From: Candidatus Hydrogenedentota bacterium
Lineage (GTDB): Bacteria; Hydrogenedentota; Hydrogenedentia; Hydrogenedentales; CAITNO01
DNA: 7,864 nucleotides
Assembly: GCA_023145975.1 (NCBI GenBank)
Contig: JAGLCZ010000498.1
Location: forward strand, 1 to 7,864
Reading direction: 5' to 3'
Under the pieces are notes generated by a model. The model was not told the DNA's origin. It made no database searches and saw only the letters and a list, made by a program, of their open reading frames with translations. Below are positions 1 to 6,300 of this stretch, piece after piece. The position numbers were made by a program, and so were the translations under genes. How positions within the stretch are numbered: position 1 is the stretch's first letter; each line of letters begins with the position of its first letter.

Positions 1-15
1 CATTTTTCGGGGATG

Positions 16-45
16 TTGAGACGTAGGCTTGTAATATTTTATAAT
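16..45 (+). promoter_or_regulatory. sigma70-type promoter
   Basis: The -35 element TTGAGA (16-21) matches the TTGACA consensus at five of six bases. The -10 element TATAAT (40-45) is a perfect match. The spacer is 18 bp and AT-rich. Transcription would start near 52, leaving a leader of about 190 bases before the large gene. It is the best -35/-10 pair upstream of the gene. Promoter rules in the unknown host phylum may differ from the E. coli consensus. Confidence 0.5.
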
Positions 46-127
46 AACTTGTCAAGAGTTTACCGGTGTGGTAGAATAGAGTGTCGTTGTATTCTGGTGG
101 TGTTTTCATGGTATCATGCCCACTGTG

Positions 128-152
128 TTAAGGGTGCTTGATAGCACGTTAA
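128..152. promoter_or_regulatory. interrupted inverted repeat in the leader (possible operator or hairpin)
   Basis: The arms are TTAA..GTGCT (128-138) and AGCAC.TTAA (143-152), around a four-base loop TGAT (139-142). The inner 5-bp stem GTGCT/AGCAC is perfect. The outer TTAA pair is separated from it by GG on the left and a single G on the right. It lies downstream of the predicted start site, so it could be a small RNA hairpin or a repressor site. No T-run follows, so it is not a typical intrinsic terminator. Such a short dyad could be chance. Confidence 0.25.
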
Positions 153-192
153 TTATAGTGTGCAATAATGAGTTAAGATTGTAAAGAGTTTC

Positions 193-243
193 ATGCAAAT
201 CATGGCTATTGAAATCCAAATTCGGATGGGAGTGAGGAAATGA
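193..243 (+). other. possible 16-codon leader ORF overlapping the large gene's start
   Basis: ATG at 193 opens a frame reading MQIMAIEIQIRMGVRK, ending at TGA 241-243. The stop shares ATGA with the start of the large gene at 240, the usual geometry for translational coupling. A weak AAAGAG (183-188) precedes the ATG, and a second in-frame ATG lies at 202. The peptide has no attenuator-like run of one amino acid and resembles no family I know. A chance ORF is the more likely explanation, since a good Shine-Dalgarno for the large gene lies inside it. Confidence 0.15.
228..232 (+). promoter_or_regulatory. ribosome binding site of the large gene
   Basis: GGGAG ends seven bases before ATG 240, a normal Shine-Dalgarno spacing. 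A second purine patch, GAGG (234-237), is too close to the ATG to be the main site. An in-frame TGA at 210-212 rules out an earlier ATG start in this frame. This site and the charged-then-hydrophobic N-terminus support 240 as the true start. Confidence 0.6.
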
Positions 244-365
244 TTTTCGGTCCTGTCTCACCAGTGAAGGGGAACCACTGTATAATAGTTGCCCTCGTGT
301 TGACCCTCGCAATAGGAACCTTTGCAGGTGTCGCAAGTCTTGCGCTTCCAGCAGAAGCTGCTGCA
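240..365 (+). other. signal peptide (residues about 1-42)
   Basis: The N-terminus has K10 and H13 followed by a long hydrophobic core, residues 14-36, rich in Ile, Val, Leu and Ala. It then reads ALPAEAAALPPAE, with likely signal peptidase I sites after the AEA triplet (A40) or A42. C14 sits at the start of the hydrophobic core rather than at its end, so it is not a lipobox. The protein is therefore expected to be exported by Sec as a non-lipoprotein. The exact cleavage site is uncertain by a few residues. Confidence 0.8.
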
Positions 366-3300
366 TTGCCTCCGGCTGAAGATGCCGCACCCATATTATT
401 ATATGGTGTGAGCGAGGCAGAAGTGCATGCTGGAGACGCTGCAAAAACTTTGGGCATGCGCCGTCAGGAGATCGTATTCGATGCCGGGGTGCTTAGCTCC
501 ATAGTCGAAACGAAAACGGCTGCAGGTGTTTTGCTTGCACTGTTTGAAGACGTGCAGGTGCAGGTGGATATTGAACGGTTCACTGAAAGCCTGCAGGGTC
601 TACAATCTTTCAGCGGGCGTGTTGTGGACAGAGAGAACGGTCATTTTCTGATGTCCGTGGATGATCAGGGTCGGGCGTTGTTACGCATCGAGACACTTGA
701 CGAAGGATTCATTTATATTGTTGCTTTGGAACCCGGGTCCGATCGTTATTTCGTTTCGGAATTTCGTGCGCAGGATCTGCGGGCGCCCGGTTGTGGTGAA
801 CCTCAAATACCTGTGTACGGAAAGAGTACGACATTAGCGCCTCCTGTTTTACCTGCCATTGGTGATGATGTAACAGTCGATGTATTGGTTGTTTATACTC
901 CCGCCGCGGATTTGTGGGCACGTACCCATCGCACAGGTGTAGATAATTTGCTTGCCCAGTCATTTCAGCGGGGCAATGATTCACTGGAAGACAGTGATGT
1001 AGATTTGCGTCTACGACTTGTACATACGCAACCTATAGCATATCAGGAAACAGAAGATTATATTTCGGATCTTTTCAACATAACTTTCACTTCCGATTTT
1101 AATCCTTTTGAACTTGACAGTGAGGATTTTCAGGAACAGGTACATGACTGGCGCGATGAATATGGCGCAGATTTGGTAATGCTGCTGAATCTTGCTTCCG
1201 TTAGCAATTCCGGCATTGCCGGTGTGTCCTGGCTGCTGATGACTGAAGCAGGCGGACCGGAGTGGGGTTTTCTGGTTGTGTCGGCAGAGTATGCCGAAGG
1301 CACACTGATTCATGAAATCGGTCATAATTTGGGGTGCCACCATAGCCGTGCACAGTCGGTGTCCCCTGCACCTCCCGAAGGAGGACTTTTCGAATACTCC
1401 ACAGGGTGGCGTTGGACCGCACTGAATGAGCAGCGATATACGTCGATTATGACGTATCAGGAATTTGACTATGATACCCTCCAGCTGGATACGGAAGTAC
1501 ATCTCTTCTCTAATCCGGATATTAGTTATGCAGGAGAACCAACCGGTAGTTACGTAGGTGAATACGCGCCGGCGGATAATGCACGTACCATTCGCGAGAG
1601 CAAAAACATCGTAGCGGGGTATCGTTTGCAGGTTGTGCCGGATAGTGATGAGGGCGAAGGTGAGGACGATAACGTTGATCCTGAACCGGACGCGATATGG
1701 TATGTTAATACCTATTCACCCCATCCCACTCAGGACGGCGCAACTTGGGAGTCTCCTTTCAAAACCATTGCGCAGGCTTTGGCTGTGGCAAGCGACAATC
1801 ATGAGATATGGGTTGCCCGCGGATTGTATCAGGAAGGACCCGGCGCCGCTGTCGTACCCATGCTTCCGGGAGTGCGTCTTTATGGCGGATTCATCGGATT
1901 GGAAGCGAGTAAGCTGGAACGCGATGTGTTCAAAAATCCCACGGTTCTTGATGGGGATAATGACCGCCCGGCTGTGATAGGTGCAGATGGTGCTGTACTG
2001 GATGGCTTCATGGTTGTCAACGGCGGTATGCGCAATGATGGCGTATCGTTGGTGGTGCGTAATTGTGCTTTTGGCATGAATGAAGTTGGGTTGCAAAATA
2101 CCAATGCATTTCTTCATGTGACGGATTGTTATTTTGGTCGTGACAGTGAGGATATCTCCTTTTTTGGAATGCCTGACTGGGGTACGAATGCCATTGCTAT
2201 ACAAAATGATGGTGGTGCGCTGACCCTCAAGCGAACGGGGATTTTTAACAGTACCGGTATTGCCATGCTCAATGATGGCAGTGACGAAATAATTATTCAG
2301 GATTGTACCTTTAAATTGAACCGTGGTGGTGGTGCCATATCAAATGTGGATGTGGAGATCATGACCGTGCAGGGTTCTGTCTTCTTTAGGAACAGTGCTC
2401 CCCGGGGTGGTGCTATCGACAGTGCGACTTCGACGGTGTATATTGCCGGCAGCTCTTTTGTGAATAATCGTGCTGTTGAAAGCGACGGGGGTGCCGTTGC
2501 AGGCGGCGTACTCTTTGTCGATGGTAGTTCCTTCCGTGAAAATATAGCGGTAGGTAATGGCGGTGCCATTGCAGTACCGGAAGTCGCTTCGGAAATTCGT
2601 AATGCCCGATTTACTCTCAATCAGGCTGGAGGCGAAGGCGGTGCGTTGATGTTGGCTGCCGATATTCTTGTGGAAAACTGCTTGGTTTATGCCAATAACG
2701 CGGGTGAAAATTCGGAGGGTGCGAGTGTCTCTGTCGAGACTGGTGCACCGGTGATTTGGAATACCACTTTCGCCAAGAATTTTGGGTATGCACTACACAA
2801 TATGACAGCTGCTGCTGCGCCCATTCTTAGCAATTGCATCATCTATACCAATGCGAATGCTATTCAGAACAGCGATAACGCTGCTCCTGTCGTTACCTAT
2901 AGTAATGTACAGGGAGGCGTTGAAGGGCAGGGTAATATCGATGAAGTGCCCTTCTTCCGGGATATTTTAAATGGTGATATGTATCTTGCGGAGAATTCCC
3001 CCTGCATTGATGCCGGTACAGATACAGGTGCTCCAATAGACGATATCGTTGGCGTGGAACGTCCTCAGGATAGCGATCACGATATGGGCGCCTGGGAGTA
3101 TGTTGGTGCAGAAGGCGGCGATTCGGGTGAAGGACCTTCCGGGGGTGATCCCACTGAAGGTGAGAACGAAGGCGAGGACGAAGGCGAGGACGAAGATAAT
3201 CCTACCGCCTCCTTTGAAGTGGTGAGTATGGTGCGTGATAAGGAAGCATTACTGCCCCTTCACAATTGGGCGCCTCTGCTCCGTATCGTCATGAAGTACG

Positions 3301-6300
3301 GGGAAGATGAATTTGCACCTCGTGACCTGAAAAAATTGGTGTATACCCTGATAAATGATACGGATGACGAAGATGATCGCGCCCTTGAATACGCGGTTGT
3401 CCGGGATTTGCATTCTTCTGATATCCTTGAGTTTGGTCTGTTCTGGGATGGCGAAGATGAAGACGCCATTAATGCCGAGGACGTTGACTTCACTGCTGGT
3501 GCTTTATTACTGACCTGGGATAATGATTCGGATTTTGTTACATTGACCAATTCGCAGGAGGTGGAAGGTAAGGGCCATGCACCACTTACCTATGAAATAA
3601 ATTTCCTTGATGCACCGTATATCCCGGATACAGGTCCGGAAACGGATGATGAGGAAGGTCATGAATATATTATTGCTATTCGTACTTCAGCGACTTGGCG
3701 CAGCCAGTTGACTCTGGGTATCGAAGTGCTTAATGCTGAAATGATCAATCCGGATACAGGCGAAATGCCTTCAACGGAAGATGAGGAAGGCCTTGTAGAA
3801 TACACGGATGACTATAGTCCGGATTTCCACGGCGAGGATGAGGAGACTCTTGAGGCGGAAGTATGGTACAGTTCTTCTTTTGCAGTCTTTGATCCCTCTG
3901 GACCGCATATCCCTTCCGGAATTTTTGAAGATGGCACAGATGTGACAATCCCCATGCCTAATTTCTGGCAGCATACCTCTTTTATGGCAATGCCGACAGG
4001 TGAATTTACCCGTCCCCGATGGAACAAGCCGGGGCAGTTTATGAGTATGTTTGCTTCGGAGTATATTGAGGAGCGTCGCATACTGGCACTTGAAGAGTGG
4101 ACTTCAGTAATCGGCATTAATTTGCATTCTACACGAGGGGTTAATGATCCCGAGGAAGGATCAATACTTCGTCGTGTTAATATGATTCTGACAGATGTCG
4201 GTGCTGATCCCTATGGACCCGAAGGGAACGGAGGGTTTAACCCAAAGAATGCCCTTAAGCCTGTGGGTAGTGGGCGAACTGATGGTAGTACCTTCGGACA
4301 CCATGCTATTCATAATGGTATATGGTGTTGGCGTGATATTGACAACAACGGATTTTTTCAGCAGCCTACCCCGAATATAACAGGTGGTGCAGAGATCAAT
4401 AACGATCGGCCGCTGCCGGGTGTCTTGAATACTGCGTGGGAATATATTCCGTTCCCGCCGGGTGGCGGCGATCCCTGGTGGAAAATTTCAATTTTATTTG
4501 CGGTGCATGATGGGGATGATTACAGCTATATTTCGCCGCAACCCAATAATGTGTTTCCCGATCCCTCCGATTATGGTAAGTTTGGTAGTGAGTTTACCTA
4601 TGATTATCATGTGGTAACCCGTTTCGACAGTGGGTTCAGGGATTGTTCCCTGAAGCCTGCCACCAATACGGGAGCGACCTATGGTGCAGAGTTCCGTGCT
4701 TTCATCGAGCCTAAGCGGCTGGATCCCTTTACTAACACCTATACGGGCGGTATTCAGGTGAGTAGTCAGATACCTCTGAGTGAGTTTTTGCCGGGTGATG
4801 ACCAATGGATGCCGAATGAGCCGTGGTGGCCTGAGCGCACATTGAACGCGACGGCAGCCAAGCCGTATCGCCTCGGTGTTGAAGTGCATGATTTGGTTTT
4901 GACCTACAACTCATCCCTTAACTTGCGTTCTCTGGAAGATCTTGACCGGTATCTGAACTTCAATTTCCATCCTCTGGTCATTATGGGTGATGATTTTGAA
5001 ATTGCCCGGTTGCTGCTTGGACATTCGCCAATTAACAATAGCACAGGAAATATTTACAGCCTGTGGCTTGATCGCTTTGACCAGAATATGGCCAAATTTA
5101 CAAATGGTCATTTGGTAAGTACCTATAAATTTGTGCCTCTTGAGTTTAGAATTTCGGCAACCTTATTCGGTGAGCCCTATGTTCTTTATACACAGGGGTG
5201 GGGACGGCGTCAGTATGCCTTTGAAACAGCACCGTTCTACAAATATATGATGGACTTGCCGCCTGAGGGTCCCCGATCCGCCGCGTACCCGAATCCGCCT
5301 GTGAGCCCGTTGCTGCCGCGTCATGACACGTGGCCCGGGTTGTTGCAGCCGGGAGAGTATCCGGCAATAACGGATTGGTCTCCTGAAGATGCGAGTACCC
5401 GTTTGTTGACCCAGAAGACGGAATTCGATGGTAGTCACGTGCCCATGCTTGGTATTAATGTTTCCGGTAGTAATGACCCCATTGTAAATTCAGAAGGTAA
5501 TGCGATTACAGTGGCACAGATTGTTGTGGCATTTTGGGGACCGGACTTTACTCCGGAAATGCTTAAGTCGCTGGATCCGGACGGTAACGATAATCAGAGT
5601 CTTGATTCAGGGGTAGTGCTTTGGGAAAAAGGTGAATTTGGTATCGGTACGCCGATTTCTTTCTTGAATAGCCAGGAACTGGCAAATTATGGCGATACAC
5701 CTGTACCGTTGATGCAGACTATGGTGCCGGTAACCGGGCTAAGCTGGGCTGGAGCACCTGAGTATGTTGATCTGAATGGCGACGGGTTACCCAACGATCT
5801 TGATGGCAATGCCATCCTTGATGATGCGGATAAGGCGTGGGTACTTACCCTGTTTCCACGAAACCAATGGCAATTGCCGGATAATGATGACTTAGATGCT
5901 GGTGATGGAGGTTGTGACCTTTTCATTAGTGCCAGCACTTCTGAAAGTATCGGGCGGTTCCAGCAGTTTCGTGCTGTAGTTCCTGCTACTTTGCCTGCTC
6001 GTGCAGAAGGGCGGCGTAAAGCAGGAATACAATTCTATCCACCCGTTAATACAGGTTCTAAAGCTTTCCTGAAGGCGAATGGTGAAGAAGATCCGGTAGC
6101 TCCCTATTATGGACATGATATGCTGCAGACGAATATCCCGCTGCGTATTGAAGATATGGCGCAGGGCTGGTCTGATATCTATATTGGCGGTGCTGCCGTT
6201 CCCGCACTGGGATTAAATATTGCTACCAACCATGAAGGTACTGTTGCTAGTGGTACTGCTGCAGTCGGCTATGATCGCGGTTTAAGTGTGCCGGGACAGC

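Noticed and set aside
107..118. Palindromic CATG-GTAT-CATG
   Set aside because: Four-base arms are too short to distinguish from chance.
1..239. End of an upstream gene, tRNA or riboswitch in the leader
   Set aside because: No long frame enters from the left edge, and I see no cloverleaf or known aptamer core.
281..286. TATAAT inside the start of the large gene
   Set aside because: No acceptable -35 element lies 16-18 bp upstream, and the site is within the signal peptide coding sequence.
1011..1502. 163-residue open frame on the minus strand
   Set aside because: It is antisense to the protease catalytic domain, whose zinc motif and Met-turn prove the plus-strand reading; the minus-strand product shows no recognisable domain.
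1633..1977. 114-residue plus-strand frame inside the large gene
   Set aside because: It is out of frame with clearly conserved linker and beta-helix sequence and its product has no coherent domain.
1716..2204. 162-residue open frame on the minus strand
   Set aside because: Antisense to the N-terminal cap of the beta-helix; no family features in the product.
5769..5831. Full type I dockerin
   Set aside because: The two calcium-type loops abut instead of being separated by a helix, and the segment is internal to a larger module; kept only as a calcium-loop-like motif.
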